Numbered from the stretch's first letter, positions 15,509 to 24,048 are shown. The stretch: 24,402 nucleotides of DNA from PHAA01 sp964584415 (GCA_964584415.1 CAZOZX010000022.1:1-24402), one strand, 5' to 3'. Translations and numbers: made by a program. The notes: generated by a model from the letters alone, not told the origin.

Positions 15509-15750
15509 ACAAGAGTTATTGGCTCCTGCGGTACCACCCAAGTTGGCGAATTATTCGCCCGCTCTTTTTGCATACCATCATATGCACCCTACTGATAACG
15601 GACAGGGTTCCCGTCAGCGCCTACTTTCTGCAGATTTCGGGCTGCCCTCGCAAGTCCATTCAGCATAGATTTTGTTACCGCATTCTCACCAACCAGCGGT
15701 TCTCTGCATACATACACCTACACTTACTTCTCTTGCTCATCGGTTTGTGT
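15484..15750 (-). promoter_or_regulatory. T-box leader, tryptophan specifier, controlling trpBA
   Basis: The minus strand carries the T-box sequence GGGTGGTACCGCAGG (15525-15539). Upstream lies stem I: GCAAG (15732-15736) with CTTGC (15650-15654), the AGTA of the loop E region (15725-15728), and the distal GGTTGGTGAGA. The specifier loop reads GAA-TGG-A, with TGG at 15656-15658, a Trp codon. Uncharged tRNA-Trp would bind, hold the antiterminator, and allow trpBA expression. The acceptor-pairing tetrad is UGGU, which pairs with A73, or wobbles with G73. Confidence 0.95.
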
Positions 15751-15756
15751 GGTCAC

Positions 15757-15785
15757 ATTATAGCTGAAACATTCCTGTTTGTAAA
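15757..15785 (-). promoter_or_regulatory. Promoter of the T-box-trpBA transcript
   Basis: On the minus strand -35 TTTACA (15780-15785) and perfect -10 TATAAT (15757-15762) are 17 bases apart. Transcription should start near 15750, giving a leader of about 310 bases before trpB. Confidence 0.85.
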
Positions 15786-15819
15786 ACGTAATCTCCTGCC
15801 TATCCGAACTCAACTGGTG

Positions 15820-16656
15820 TTACTTGCGCATGAAGAAAATCCCCAGAGTGTTTGGCCCGCAATGATTGGAGATGGTACATCCGGTATGGCGCTCAACGAC
15901 TTCCTCAAAGGGAGCGTAATGAGCTATATTTTCTTTGGCAAGTGCATATATTTCCGGCGAACACGAATGGGTTACATATACCCTGCGATAATCAATGTCA
16001 GTACGATCGCGGAAGCGGTCTTCAATGTAGTGCTGTAAACAGCGGGCTAAACTGCCGCGATATTTTTTCCCGACTATCATACGGTTATTGACCACTTCAA
16101 TACAAGGCTTTATCTGCAGGAGACGGGCTCCTTGTTCCGCCACAGCGGAACACCGCCCGCCTTTACGGAGGTAATCGAGTTTATCTACCACAAAACTCGA
16201 TTCTAATTTGGGAACCATAGCCTGCAGGCATTCTTTTATCTCATGGGCTGACTTTCCCTGTTTGGCCAATAATGCGCCTTCATGGGCCAGGTAACCGGTG
16301 CCGGAACAAAGATTTAAGGAGTCAATGACAAAAACGTTGTCAAAGTCCTGCGCTGCCAGGCTGGCATTCTGGTAGCAGGAAGAAAAGCCCGAACCTATAT
16401 CAATGTGGATGACTCCATCATATTGTGCCGCTAAGCGTTCGAAGGCATTTTGGTATTCATACAGATTGACAGCAGCGGTCTGACATGACTTCCCCTCCAG
16501 GTCCACGTACCTGAAGATGTCAGTTGGATTTATATCGACTCCATCTCGAAAAGTATCATTGCCTACTATAATCCGCAGCGGCAATATCTCTATATCAAGA
16601 TCCTTGATAACGTAAATCGGCAGATCGCAGGTGCTATCGGCAGTTATTTTAACCAT
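15820..16656 (-). CDS. DegV-family fatty-acid-binding protein
   Basis: The 278-residue protein is a DegV-type (FakB-like) protein; these bind a fatty acid and, in some species, hand it to the kinase FakA for phosphorylation and use in phospholipids. Visible are the start VKITADSTCDLP, the SCQTAAVN segment in place of the usual T-S-QP, the IDIGSGFSSCYQNA line with the lipid-head Ser, SSFVVDKLDYLRKGGRCSA and the closing GPNTLGIFF. ATG 16656 follows GGGGGA by a proper distance; the frame extends to 16701 without a ribosome site. No fakA-like gene is adjacent. The trpBA promoter lies just beyond its stop. Confidence 0.92.
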   Translation of the reverse strand: MVKITADSTCDLPIYVIKDLDIEILPLRIIVGNDTFRDGVDINPTDIFRYVDLEGKSCQTAAVNLYEYQNAFERLAAQYDGVIHIDIGSGFSSCYQNASLAAQDFDNVFVIDSLNLCSGTGYLAHEGALLAKQGKSAHEIKECLQAMVPKLESSFVVDKLDYLRKGGRCSAVAEQGARLLQIKPCIEVVNNRMIVGKKYRGSLARCLQHYIEDRFRDRTDIDYRRVYVTHSCSPEIYALAKENIAHYAPFEEVVERHTGCTISNHCGPNTLGIFFMRK

Positions 16657-16762
16657 AATCTTCCCCCGCTGTTTAGCTATATAATAAGAGTATAACATCA
16701 CCCAATAGCTGATACGACTATTTTTGAGGTTAGCTGCTGAGAAATGGATCCAAAAATCACCA

Positions 16763-16797
16763 CAAAAAACCGGGCTGATACTTCAATATCACCGGTA
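16763..16797 (-). terminator. Terminator of the Ca2+-ATPase gene
   Basis: On the minus strand ACCGG pairs with CCGGT (16792-16796 and 16769-16773), with GATA-TATC pairing inside, and a run of six T follows. Confidence 0.65.
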
Positions 16798-16799
16798 TT

Positions 16800-19421
16800 T
16801 TATTGGCTTTGATGTCTAACCAGTCCCAATGCTTTGGATATTTCCAGGACGATGACCGGAACCAGTGCCAAACCAACCGCGTAAATATACAGGTTAATTG
16901 ATAAATGGGTTAAACCGAAGGCAACCTCCACCGGGGGTATAAACACTACCAACGCGATCAAGGCCGCTGAAATCAGGGCTGCCCCGTTTAGGTAAGGATT
17001 TGTGAAAAATCCGATCTTAAAGAGTGACCAGTGTGAACGCATATTGTAGGAGTGAACCACCTGGGTCAAGGCCAGAACTATGAAGGCCATGGTTCGTCCG
17101 GCGGTGATGTTGTCGCCTGACTTCCACCCTATTAAAAATGCGGTCAGAGTCAGACCAGCAAACATAACCCCCTGCAGCCCTACCCGCAATCCTAATCCGT
17201 GGGAGAATATGCTCTCACCTTTGGCTTTGGGTTTATGATTCATGATATCGGTTTCTACGGCTTCCATCCCCAGCGCAATAGCTGGCAGGCTATCGGTCAC
17301 CAGGTTAATCCAGAGCAACTGAACCGCCAGCAGCGGCGATTCACGCCAAATCAACATGGCCAGGAATACCGTTAGAACTTCACCGATATTGGTCCCCAGC
17401 AGGAACCCTACAGCTTTCCTGATATTATCATAGATGCCGCGTCCTTCCCTTACGGCATCTACAATGGTGGCAAAATTATCATCGGTTAAAACCATATCTG
17501 CAGCGCCCTTGGCCACATCGGTACCGGTAATACCCATGGCACACCCAATATCTGCAGCTTTCAGGGCAGGTGCATCATTAACCCCATCGCCGGTCATAGC
17601 CACTACTTGTCCCTGACGCTGCCAAGCCCGGACGATTCGAATCTTATCTTCGGGTGAAACCCTTGCATACACGGAAATTCTGGGTACCCGCTCTTCCAAT
17701 TCACCAGGTGACATATTCATTAATTCTCTGCCGGTTACAGCCTCGTCACCCTCGGCTGTAATTCCCAAATCCCGGGCAATGGCAGAAGCGGTAATTACAT
17801 GATCACCGGTAATCATAACCGGCCTGATTCCGGCTTGTTGACATACCGCCACCGCATCTCGGACTTCAGGACGAGGAGGATCGATCATGCCCAGTAATCC
17901 AATAAAGGTAAGCTTGTTTTCAAGTTCCAGGCTGGAAGGTGCGGCAGGCAATTCCCCGATCTCCTTCCAGGCTACTCCCAGCACTCGCAAAGCGGAACGG
18001 CTCATTCTTTCGTTATGCAATTTTCCGGCTGCTAAATCCCCGGCCACACAGAGATCATCCAGAACCTCAAAGGCTCCCTTGACAATTACAATATTACGGC
18101 CATCCATCTGATTGACGGTCGTCATTAACTTACGTTCGGAATCAAAGGGTAATTCAAACAACCGAGGATAAAGCCGGTTTACCTCATCCTGTAGCAGGCC
18201 GTTTTTATAAGCGGCCAAGATGATAGCGGTTTCGGTTGGATCACCAATGTGACGTTCATTACCGTCTTCGAATTCTATTCGCCCGTCGCTGCATAAAACC
18301 GCATGGGTAAGCAGCTTCTTGATAGCAGGCGAGTTATCCTCCCCGATATCTTCCACAAGCGAGCTTTCAGCTTCAAAGGCCTGCATCAGAGTCATTTGAT
18401 TTTGGGTTAGGGTGCCGGTTTTATCAGAACAAATAACCGAGGCACTGCCCAAGGTCTCCACCGCCGGCAAGCGTCTGATGATAGCATTTTTACTAACCAT
18501 ACGCTGTACACCGATAGCCAGGACAATAGTAACGATAGCCGGCAATCCTTCCGGGATAGCCGAAACGGCTAGGGAAACGGCAATCATAAATATTTCCATG
18601 ACCTTCATTCCAGCCATGTAACCAATAAAAAAAATAACGGCACATGCCGCCAGAGCCATAATTCCCAGATATTTTCCCAATACCGCCAGTTTATATTGAA
18701 GAGGGGTATGCCCGTTATCTTCCTCCTCAAGAAGGTCTGCAATCTTGCCCATTTCGGTATTCATACCGGTGGATGTAACTACTACCCGCGCCCTGCCATA
18801 AGTAATGCTGCAGCCGGTATACACCATATTGGAGTGATCACCCAGCGATGAATTAATTTCCACTACGACATTGGGATTCTTCTCACTGGGAACCGATTCA
18901 CCGGTTAAGGCAGATTCGTCTGATTTTAAGCTAGCCGCTTCAATAATGCGGGCATCAGCCGGCACGAAATCCCCTGCTTCCAGAAGCACAATATCTCCTG
19001 GTACCAGCTTGATCGCATCGATAATCATCTCGGTTCCATCGCGTAGTACCCTTGCTTGAGGCGCTGTGAGATTCTGAAGGGCTTCCAGAGCTTTTTCGGC
19101 CTTACTCTCCTGAATCACCCCCATAATTGCATTTAGTATAACTATAAATATGATCAATACCGGCTCGAAAAAACCTTCGTGCTCATAGACAGCGACCACA
19201 AGAGAAATCGCCGCTGCAATTATCAGTATCAAAATCATAACGTCCTTGAATTGCTCCAGGAAACGCTTGATAATTGTATGCTTCTTTTGAGCTTGTAATT
19301 TATTCTCCCCGTGGACTAAATATCGCTGTGCTGCTTCCTCGGCAGTCAAGCCTTGACCGGGGTCGACCTGTAAGGCCAACAGCACGTCCTCATAGGTGTT
19401 ATTATGCGGTATCAATGACAT
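16800..19421 (-). CDS. Calcium-translocating P-type ATPase (P2A, SERCA-like)
   Basis: The 873-residue pump moves Ca2+ out of the cytoplasm using ATP. It shows the actuator loop TGES (173-176), the phosphorylation motif DKTGTLT with Asp 333, TGDH (538-541), and the hinge GDGVNDAP (611-618). Calcium-site residues of the SERCA group are present: PEGLP in helix 4 (290-294), NIGE in helix 5 (678-681) and NLVTD in helix 6 (706-710). About ten membrane helices are seen, six after residue 665. The N-terminal region (1-60) is the usual cation-ATPase N domain. The start ATG lies very close to AGGAGG (2 bases); a TTG six bases further in has better spacing. It is preceded by a 91-residue ORF and followed by a terminator. 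Confidence 0.93.
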   Translation of the reverse strand: MSLIPHNNTYEDVLLALQVDPGQGLTAEEAAQRYLVHGENKLQAQKKHTIIKRFLEQFKDVMILILIIAAAISLVVAVYEHEGFFEPVLIIFIVILNAIMGVIQESKAEKALEALQNLTAPQARVLRDGTEMIIDAIKLVPGDIVLLEAGDFVPADARIIEAASLKSDESALTGESVPSEKNPNVVVEINSSLGDHSNMVYTGCSITYGRARVVVTSTGMNTEMGKIADLLEEEDNGHTPLQYKLAVLGKYLGIMALAACAVIFFIGYMAGMKVMEIFMIAVSLAVSAIPEGLPAIVTIVLAIGVQRMVSKNAIIRRLPAVETLGSASVICSDKTGTLTQNQMTLMQAFEAESSLVEDIGEDNSPAIKKLLTHAVLCSDGRIEFEDGNERHIGDPTETAIILAAYKNGLLQDEVNRLYPRLFELPFDSERKLMTTVNQMDGRNIVIVKGAFEVLDDLCVAGDLAAGKLHNERMSRSALRVLGVAWKEIGELPAAPSSLELENKLTFIGLLGMIDPPRPEVRDAVAVCQQAGIRPVMITGDHVITASAIARDLGITAEGDEAVTGRELMNMSPGELEERVPRISVYARVSPEDKIRIVRAWQRQGQVVAMTGDGVNDAPALKAADIGCAMGITGTDVAKGAADMVLTDDNFATIVDAVREGRGIYDNIRKAVGFLLGTNIGEVLTVFLAMLIWRESPLLAVQLLWINLVTDSLPAIALGMEAVETDIMNHKPKAKGESIFSHGLGLRVGLQGVMFAGLTLTAFLIGWKSGDNITAGRTMAFIVLALTQVVHSYNMRSHWSLFKIGFFTNPYLNGAALISAALIALVVFIPPVEVAFGLTHLSINLYIYAVGLALVPVIVLEISKALGLVRHQSQ

Positions 19422-19499
19422 CGCCTCCTCTGCCCGCCCTCAAATTAGTATCAAAGAGAACAGGCAGGATCATCCTCAGGCAAGGTTCTCCTAGACTAT

Positions 19500-19775
19500 T
19501 TACCGCAGGCCCCCGGTTTCATTGACCAGAGCATCCTCAAATGCCTGCACCACTGCCATCTGGTTTTTATTGACCTGTTCCCCCATCTTGCCTGCCAAGT
19601 TGGTCAGGTCGCTCATAGCTGCCTGGTATTGATTCATTTGCATTCTGATCGCATTCTCCATTTGGCTCTGGGTCCAGTTCCATCCGCCCATGCCAATAAG
19701 GTACATGTCGAACATTTTAGTCACCATTTGCTCCCAGGCTGTAAAGCCCATGAATAAAGGACTTTCTTCAAACAT
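19500..19775 (-). CDS. Small Met/Gln-rich helical protein, unassigned (phasin-like appearance)
   Basis: The 91-residue product has about a dozen Met and many Gln, Asn and Ala, with a Trp-rich segment (GMGGWNWTQSQME) near 29-40. Residues 36-85 look like one long amphipathic helix. That layout recalls phasins and the small PhaE-type proteins that coat polyhydroxyalkanoate granules, which syntrophic Clostridia can make, but no PHA gene is near, so this is only a guess. The ATG at 19775 follows GAGGAGGAG by six bases, a strong ribosome site. It precedes the Ca2+-ATPase gene by 78 bases on the same strand. Confidence 0.7.
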   Translation of the reverse strand: MFEESPLFMGFTAWEQMVTKMFDMYLIGMGGWNWTQSQMENAIRMQMNQYQAAMSDLTNLAGKMGEQVNKNQMAVVQAFEDALVNETGGLR

Positions 19776-20105
19776 TCAGCTCTCCTCCTCAATTTTGTGA
19801 TTCAACCACACATAATATATTCAATATATTTCTTAGGCAGCGGTTTTATTCGAGGCAAATTATGGACTTTCGATATTTCCCTTAATTAATTATAAATGCC
19901 AATCACTGCCCTGACCACCGGTTAAAACGAAGTTGCGTCTTTTTGTGGAAAGTGAACCATTAAATATGGATGCTGCTATTATATGCACGGCTGAAATCAT
20001 ACAAAAAATAGTATAATGTAACCCGACTGGTAAAATTCTATATAATTCTCGTATTTAATAACAGTATTCAACAAAATGCATATACTAATAACGGGGGTCA
20101 ACTCT
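19776..20105. other. Gene-free divergent intergenic region
   Basis: These 330 bases separate the minus-strand 91-residue gene from the plus-strand J-domain gene. They hold an AT-rich palindrome (19814-19830) and a perfect TATAAT at 20012-20017 on the plus strand, with no good -35. I see no further gene, RNA or repeat. Confidence 0.6.
19814..19830. repeat. AT-rich palindrome upstream of the 91-residue gene
   Basis: AATATATT-c-AATATATT is self-complementary over 8-bp arms, 40-55 bases before the start of the minus-strand gene. It could be an operator, but such AT-only sequence arises easily by chance. Confidence 0.35.
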
Positions 20106-20558
20106 ATGTACACGAGACAAGATAGGGTGAAGGATTATTACGGTATACTGGGTGTGCCCGAGACTGCCAACCAGGCCGAGATCAAATCCGCCTGGAAAAA
20201 GCTTGTAAAAAGATGGCATCCCGATGTATGCAAAGATCCCGAAGCCCACGCAAAATTTATCGAAATATCGGAAGCCTATCAGGTACTGCAGTATGAATGG
20301 GCCAGGCGCCGTTATGATTACCTGCGCCAGGAACACCCACACGACTATGGGTACCATGACCGCCAGCGTGATTTCAGCCAATACCAGGAAGAAGCACGTT
20401 CCCAAGCTGAAGATCTCTATTTCCTGCCGATTGATAACCTTCTGGTCATGCTCCAATCGGCCGCTAACCTGGCTCAATGTTTGTTTTTATTCTGGTCAAA
20501 AATCATTTTTTACACCCCTTTAGGCTATTTAGACAGCGATGAAAAACGCGGGGCTTGA
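20106..20558 (+). CDS. Short J-domain protein
   Basis: The 150-residue protein has an N-terminal J domain (about 10-73) with DYYGILGV at its start and the HPD motif at 38-40 (WHPDV), so it should stimulate an Hsp70 (DnaK). It lacks the G/F region, zinc-finger and C-terminal domains of DnaJ. Residues ~112-135 are hydrophobic (LLVMLQSAANLAQCLFLFW) and may sit in the membrane, which would place the chaperone at a membrane site. The ATG at 20106 is chosen because homology begins just after it and GGGGGT lies about nine bases upstream; the frame is open to 20076. A strong terminator follows. Confidence 0.85.
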   Translation: MYTRQDRVKDYYGILGVPETANQAEIKSAWKKLVKRWHPDVCKDPEAHAKFIEISEAYQVLQYEWARRRYDYLRQEHPHDYGYHDRQRDFSQYQEEARSQAEDLYFLPIDNLLVMLQSAANLAQCLFLFWSKIIFYTPLGYLDSDEKRGA

Positions 20559-20575
20559 AAAATCCAGATATCAGG

Positions 20576-20606
20576 AGCCGGGATACCAACGCATCCCGGC
20601 TTTTTC
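20576..20606 (+). terminator. Intrinsic terminator of the J-domain gene
   Basis: AGCCGGGAT (20576-20584) pairs perfectly with ATCCCGGCT (20593-20601), followed by TTTTC. Confidence 0.85.
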
Positions 20607-20672
20607 TATTTGTCTCTGCACCTGTTAAAACTGTTTTATTGGTACCATTTGCTCGCTTTTGCATAAGATCCT

Positions 20673-20717
20673 TGTGAAGACTTCACATATTATGTGGACC
20701 AATATTGTGATATTGGT
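20673..20717. promoter_or_regulatory. Three adjacent palindromes upstream of the KimA-like gene
   Basis: In 45 bases there are three inverted repeats: TGTGAAG-a-CTTCACA (20673-20687), CACATA-t-TATGTG (20684-20696), and ACCAATAT-tgtg-ATATTGGT (20698-20717). They end ten bases before the -35 box. This is where activators or repressors bind. The first is close to the CRP/FNR form TGTGA-N6-TCACA but has a spacer of five. Confidence 0.5.
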
Positions 20718-20726
20718 TTTATACTC

Positions 20727-20754
20727 TTTACTTATAGGATTGAGTCACTATAAT
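20727..20754 (+). promoter_or_regulatory. Promoter of the KimA-like gene
   Basis: -35 TTTACT (20727-20732) and perfect -10 TATAAT (20749-20754) are 16 bases apart. The start of transcription near 20761 leaves a leader of only ~45 bases, too short for the c-di-AMP riboswitch that controls this family in Bacillus. Confidence 0.6.
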
Positions 20755-20803
20755 GATTGTTATACTCTTTTATTGATTGGATAAATAACATAGATTGGCA
20801 GGG

Positions 20804-22747
20804 ATGGTTACGTTTAGACAATTGATGCGCTGGATATTTGGCCAGAAAATGGCCAGTGAAAACCTCGCTCACGAAAGACTATCAGTTTTTTGGGGTATGC
20901 CTATCCTCTCCAGTGACGCTATCTCCTCAGTAGCATATGCCGTAGAAGAAATATTGCTGGTACTGATTCCCGTTATCGGGGTAGCCTCATTTATCTGGAT
21001 GCCCAGACTAGCAATAGTAATAATATTTCTGCTTTTAATCTTAGCCTTTTCTTACAGCCAGGTAGTGGATGCTTACCCCCAAGGCGGGGGAGCGTACATA
21101 GTAGCCAAAGAAAATATAAGTACTATGGCGGGTCTAACGGCGGCTTCTGCGCTGTCAATCGACTACACTCTCACCGTGGCGGTGAGTATTTCTGCCGCAA
21201 CTGCCGCGATAACTTCAGCATTCCCCACGCTTTTTCCCCATCGAGTGTTGATAGCTGTTGCCATCATCGTTCTGCTAATTATTGCGAATGTTCGAGGGGT
21301 AAGGGAATCAGCCCGGATTTTCAGCTTTCCTACTTATGCATTTCTTTTGGCTATTATCTCCCTGGTTATCGTCGGTATGATAAAACATGCTGCTGGCGCC
21401 GACACTTATCTCCCTGCCCCAGCAGCAGAACCTTTGGCTATGGGCACCCAAGTAGTTACTTTGTTCTTGCTGCTCAAAGCATTTTCATCTGGCTGCAGTG
21501 CCGTTACCGGAATTGAGGCAGTCAGCGATGCCGTACCAAATTTTAGGGAACCCGCTACCAGAAATGCTAAAACCGTTTATGTAATGCTGACCGTGGCTAT
21601 TATTATTTGCTTCGGCGGCATGGCTTATCTGGCTAATCTATATCACACTGTACCCAATGCACGCCAAACCGTAGTTGCCCAGATTACCCTCGATGTCTTT
21701 GGCCAGGGGGCTATGTTTTACATCATCCAGGTAACCACCGCTATTATCCTGGCTATGGCTGCCAACACCGCTTTTGCTGGATTCCCCACCCTGCTCTCGG
21801 TTGTGGCCCAGGATGGTTATATGCCCCGGCAGTTAAAACTGCGCGGGCATCGTCTAAATTTCAACAATGGCATCATTAGCCTCGGTATCCTGGCTATTAT
21901 TCTGGTGCTCATTTTTAAAGCCAGTACCCACCTGCTGATCAATCTATATGCGGTAGGGGTCTTCACTTCATTCACCCTGGCCCAGGGCGGCCTGCTCCTC
22001 CGCTGGTTTAAGCGCAGGGAATCCGGTTGGCATTACAAAGCCTTGATAAATGGAATCGGTGGATTAGTTACTTTAACGGCCGTGATAGTAATAGGTGTGA
22101 CCAAATTCTTGGCCGGAGCCTGGATAGTGTTCGTTATGATTCCCTTTATGATCTGGATTATGTTAAGGATTAAAGAGCACTATAATTCTGTTGCCCAGCA
22201 ATTGGACATACCGAATGACTCCTTGAGCAAGATCGATCTGGTCCCGGCTTATTCACACCATGTTATAGTACCTATCGACAGTCTCAATGCCATGGTAGTC
22301 AAAGCCCTGCGCTACGCTCGCACCATGACCAGTAATGTAGAGGCTTTCCATATTGAGACATATGAAGGTGAAGCGGATAAACTCAAGAAAAAATGGGCGG
22401 GCCTAAATACGGATATACCGCTGATTGTGCGTCACTCGCCCTATCGTGAAGTAGTGGGCCCCCTGGCCGAATACATCGATTCGGAGGAACATGCATCCCA
22501 ACCCGGAGACATTATTACCGTTCTGCTGCCCCAGTTCTTCGTTCCCAAATGGTGGCAGAATGCTCTGCATAATAACACTAGCCTCTTTATAGCCAATGCC
22601 TTGTTCAGCAAGAGAAATGTAGTTGTATCCATACTGCCGTTTTATTTGGAAGACATAAAACGCTACACCGCCAAAGTAACCAATATGCCATTACCGCCAA
22701 CCAACGGTGATAAACTGCCCCAACCCCCCATGCCCAGAGGGCTATAA
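20804..22747 (+). CDS. KimA/YdaO-like potassium uptake permease (APC superfamily)
   Basis: This ~647-residue membrane protein has about twelve helices followed by a ~180-residue soluble tail. It shows the family block LSSDAISSVAYAVEEIL, then YSQVVDAYPQGGGAYIVAKEN and DYTLTVAVSISAATAAITSAFP, all close to what I recall of KimA (YdaO), the high-affinity proton-coupled potassium importer of Bacillus subtilis. The tail, from about residue 460 (DLVPAYSHHVIVPIDSLNAMVVKALRYA), resembles a universal-stress-type fold. Another APC amino acid permease is the alternative. The start is uncertain: ATG 20804 has no spaced ribosome site, and TTG 20795 or ATG 20825 are also possible. A terminator follows. A promoter and palindromes precede it. 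Confidence 0.85.
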   Translation: MVTFRQLMRWIFGQKMASENLAHERLSVFWGMPILSSDAISSVAYAVEEILLVLIPVIGVASFIWMPRLAIVIIFLLLILAFSYSQVVDAYPQGGGAYIVAKENISTMAGLTAASALSIDYTLTVAVSISAATAAITSAFPTLFPHRVLIAVAIIVLLIIANVRGVRESARIFSFPTYAFLLAIISLVIVGMIKHAAGADTYLPAPAAEPLAMGTQVVTLFLLLKAFSSGCSAVTGIEAVSDAVPNFREPATRNAKTVYVMLTVAIIICFGGMAYLANLYHTVPNARQTVVAQITLDVFGQGAMFYIIQVTTAIILAMAANTAFAGFPTLLSVVAQDGYMPRQLKLRGHRLNFNNGIISLGILAIILVLIFKASTHLLINLYAVGVFTSFTLAQGGLLLRWFKRRESGWHYKALINGIGGLVTLTAVIVIGVTKFLAGAWIVFVMIPFMIWIMLRIKEHYNSVAQQLDIPNDSLSKIDLVPAYSHHVIVPIDSLNAMVVKALRYARTMTSNVEAFHIETYEGEADKLKKKWAGLNTDIPLIVRHSPYREVVGPLAEYIDSEEHASQPGDIITVLLPQFFVPKWWQNALHNNTSLFIANALFSKRNVVVSILPFYLEDIKRYTAKVTNMPLPPTNGDKLPQPPMPRGL

Positions 22748-22756
22748 CCAACCGTT

Positions 22757-22782
22757 GACGCCGTAACCGCGGCGTCTTTTTT
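22757..22782 (+). terminator. Intrinsic terminator of the KimA-like gene
   Basis: GACGCCG (22757-22763) pairs with CGGCGTC (22770-22776), followed by six T. Confidence 0.9.
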
Positions 22783-22938
22783 GTTGCTGGCTAAAACGGA
22801 TGGAAAGGCAGAATAGACCCAAAAGGTATCGTTAATACCATTCTGCTCGGTTAAAATCAATAATCATTGATGTTTCCGTTATTAACCAAAGTATGATTAA
22901 ATAATAGAGGTTCAAAATTTTCTAAACGAGGTGTACAA

Positions 22939-23760
22939 ATGGCCAAGACGAGAGAAATAGCACAAAATTATTTGGATGGCAATCTAGCCCTAATGACTAT
23001 CGCTGCCAAGCTCTATGATGAAGGCAATCAGGATGAAGCTATAAATCTGGCCGTCAGTACCAGAGCTCTTTTCCATAGTATTGCTAAAGCCGAATCGCTG
23101 ATCAGCCAATTGCAGATTAAAAACAACATCTTTATTCTTTCAACCACCACTCAATATATACCCGCCAAACCCGGGTCTTACTACGGACTCCTGGGCGAGA
23201 TACTGGCTGAAGGCGAGGAAAGCAAAGGTGATTTGCTGCCCATGTGTCAGGTCGACAAGGAATTCGTGAACAAATGGCATGGATTCGATGACTGGTGGAA
23301 CGAACTGGTTGTGAATGATAATGGATTCTCACTTTCGCGTAAAGAAGTCGTTTTAACTATAGCCAATCAAAATGGGGGCGCTCATATCGGGGCTGATTAT
23401 GATGAAAATTATGCAGCTTTAGTCCGTGATGCATCGGGTTGGATTCATGCTGACAATCAGGAGTCCATATTTTCTTATAACAGGGCTTATGCAACCATGC
23501 GGCAAATCGCCTTTGAGATAATGAAATCATTTGAATACTATAACAAAATCAAATCTTACTCGCGTAAAGCAGAAACCAAGCTAAACGCTATCTACATCGA
23601 TGATAAGGTTTATTTCGCCAGTTATGACTGCGAGAAATACGAGCTTACCGCTGCAGCTCTGGTAGATCCACGTATGAGCCGGATTGAAAAAAGAGAAGTA
23701 TTCTTTGACAGCCTGATGAACAAAGATGGCAGCAAAAACGGACGCATTATTGCAATGTAA
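22939..23760 (+). CDS. Unassigned 273-residue protein with ANQNGGAH motif
   Basis: I do not recognise a named family. The N-terminal ~65 residues are helical (AAKLYDEGNQDEAINLAVSTRALFHSIAKAESLISQL). The most striking block is FSLSRKEVVLTIANQNGGAH at 130-149, then DENYAALVRD and, later, MRQIAFEIMKSF (187-198). I recall the pattern 'ANxxGGAHxD...YxxL' from a widespread set of hypothetical proteins whose N-terminus reads LHDT-SLL; here it is LFHS-SLI. No signal peptide or membrane segment is seen. The ATG at 22939 follows GAGGTG by five bases. It is bounded by terminators, with only a small Lys-rich gene after it. Scattered presence would fit an accessory gene. Confidence 0.75.
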   Translation: MAKTREIAQNYLDGNLALMTIAAKLYDEGNQDEAINLAVSTRALFHSIAKAESLISQLQIKNNIFILSTTTQYIPAKPGSYYGLLGEILAEGEESKGDLLPMCQVDKEFVNKWHGFDDWWNELVVNDNGFSLSRKEVVLTIANQNGGAHIGADYDENYAALVRDASGWIHADNQESIFSYNRAYATMRQIAFEIMKSFEYYNKIKSYSRKAETKLNAIYIDDKVYFASYDCEKYELTAAALVDPRMSRIEKREVFFDSLMNKDGSKNGRIIAM

Positions 23761-23847
23761 GATTGCTTAATATTTAGAATTATTGATTGAATGTATTGGA
23801 TTAAGGTTTAACATTTGGAATAATAAATCCCTTTGAAGAGGCCAAGA

Positions 23848-23853
23848 TATAAT
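23848..23853 (+). promoter_or_regulatory. Possible -10 box before the small Lys-rich gene
   Basis: A perfect TATAAT lies 31 bases before the ATG at 23884. No -35 is found at the usual distance. Confidence 0.25.
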
Positions 23854-23883
23854 CAGACTTATATTTAATAAGGAGGATTGTAT

Positions 23884-23994
23884 ATGGCCAAGAAGGGGAA
23901 AAAATCAGACAACAAGAAAAAAGCACAGGACGCACCTGATACCGCCAAGAAATCCAAGTATCCTGCTCCTCCCAAATTCGGAGGATTGGACTAG
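23884..23994 (+). CDS. Small Lys-rich protein, 36 residues
   Basis: The peptide starts MAKKGKKSDNKKKAQ and ends KYPAPPKFGGLD. About a third of the residues are Lys, so it is strongly basic and probably disordered. The ribosome site is excellent: AAGGAGG lies eight bases before the ATG, and a strong terminator follows the stop, so I regard it as a real gene. Function is unknown; binding to nucleic acid or the ribosome is a guess from charge only. Confidence 0.7.
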   Translation: MAKKGKKSDNKKKAQDAPDTAKKSKYPAPPKFGGLD

Positions 23995-24013
23995 CAAATA
24001 CCAAAAATTGTGC

Positions 24014-24048
24014 ACGCCTGCCCCAAAATGAGGCAGGCGTCTTCTTTC
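24014..24048 (+). terminator. Intrinsic terminator after the small Lys-rich gene
   Basis: ACGCCTGCC (24014-24022) pairs perfectly with GGCAGGCGT (24032-24040), followed by CTTCTTTCT. Confidence 0.8.

Noticed and set aside
20673..20687. CRP/FNR binding site
   Set aside because: The spacer is five bases, not six, and no CRP-type regulator is in the window; kept only as a palindrome.
20607..20803. c-di-AMP (ydaO-type) riboswitch before the KimA-like gene
   Set aside because: The conserved riboswitch blocks are not seen, and the predicted transcript start leaves only ~45 bases of leader.
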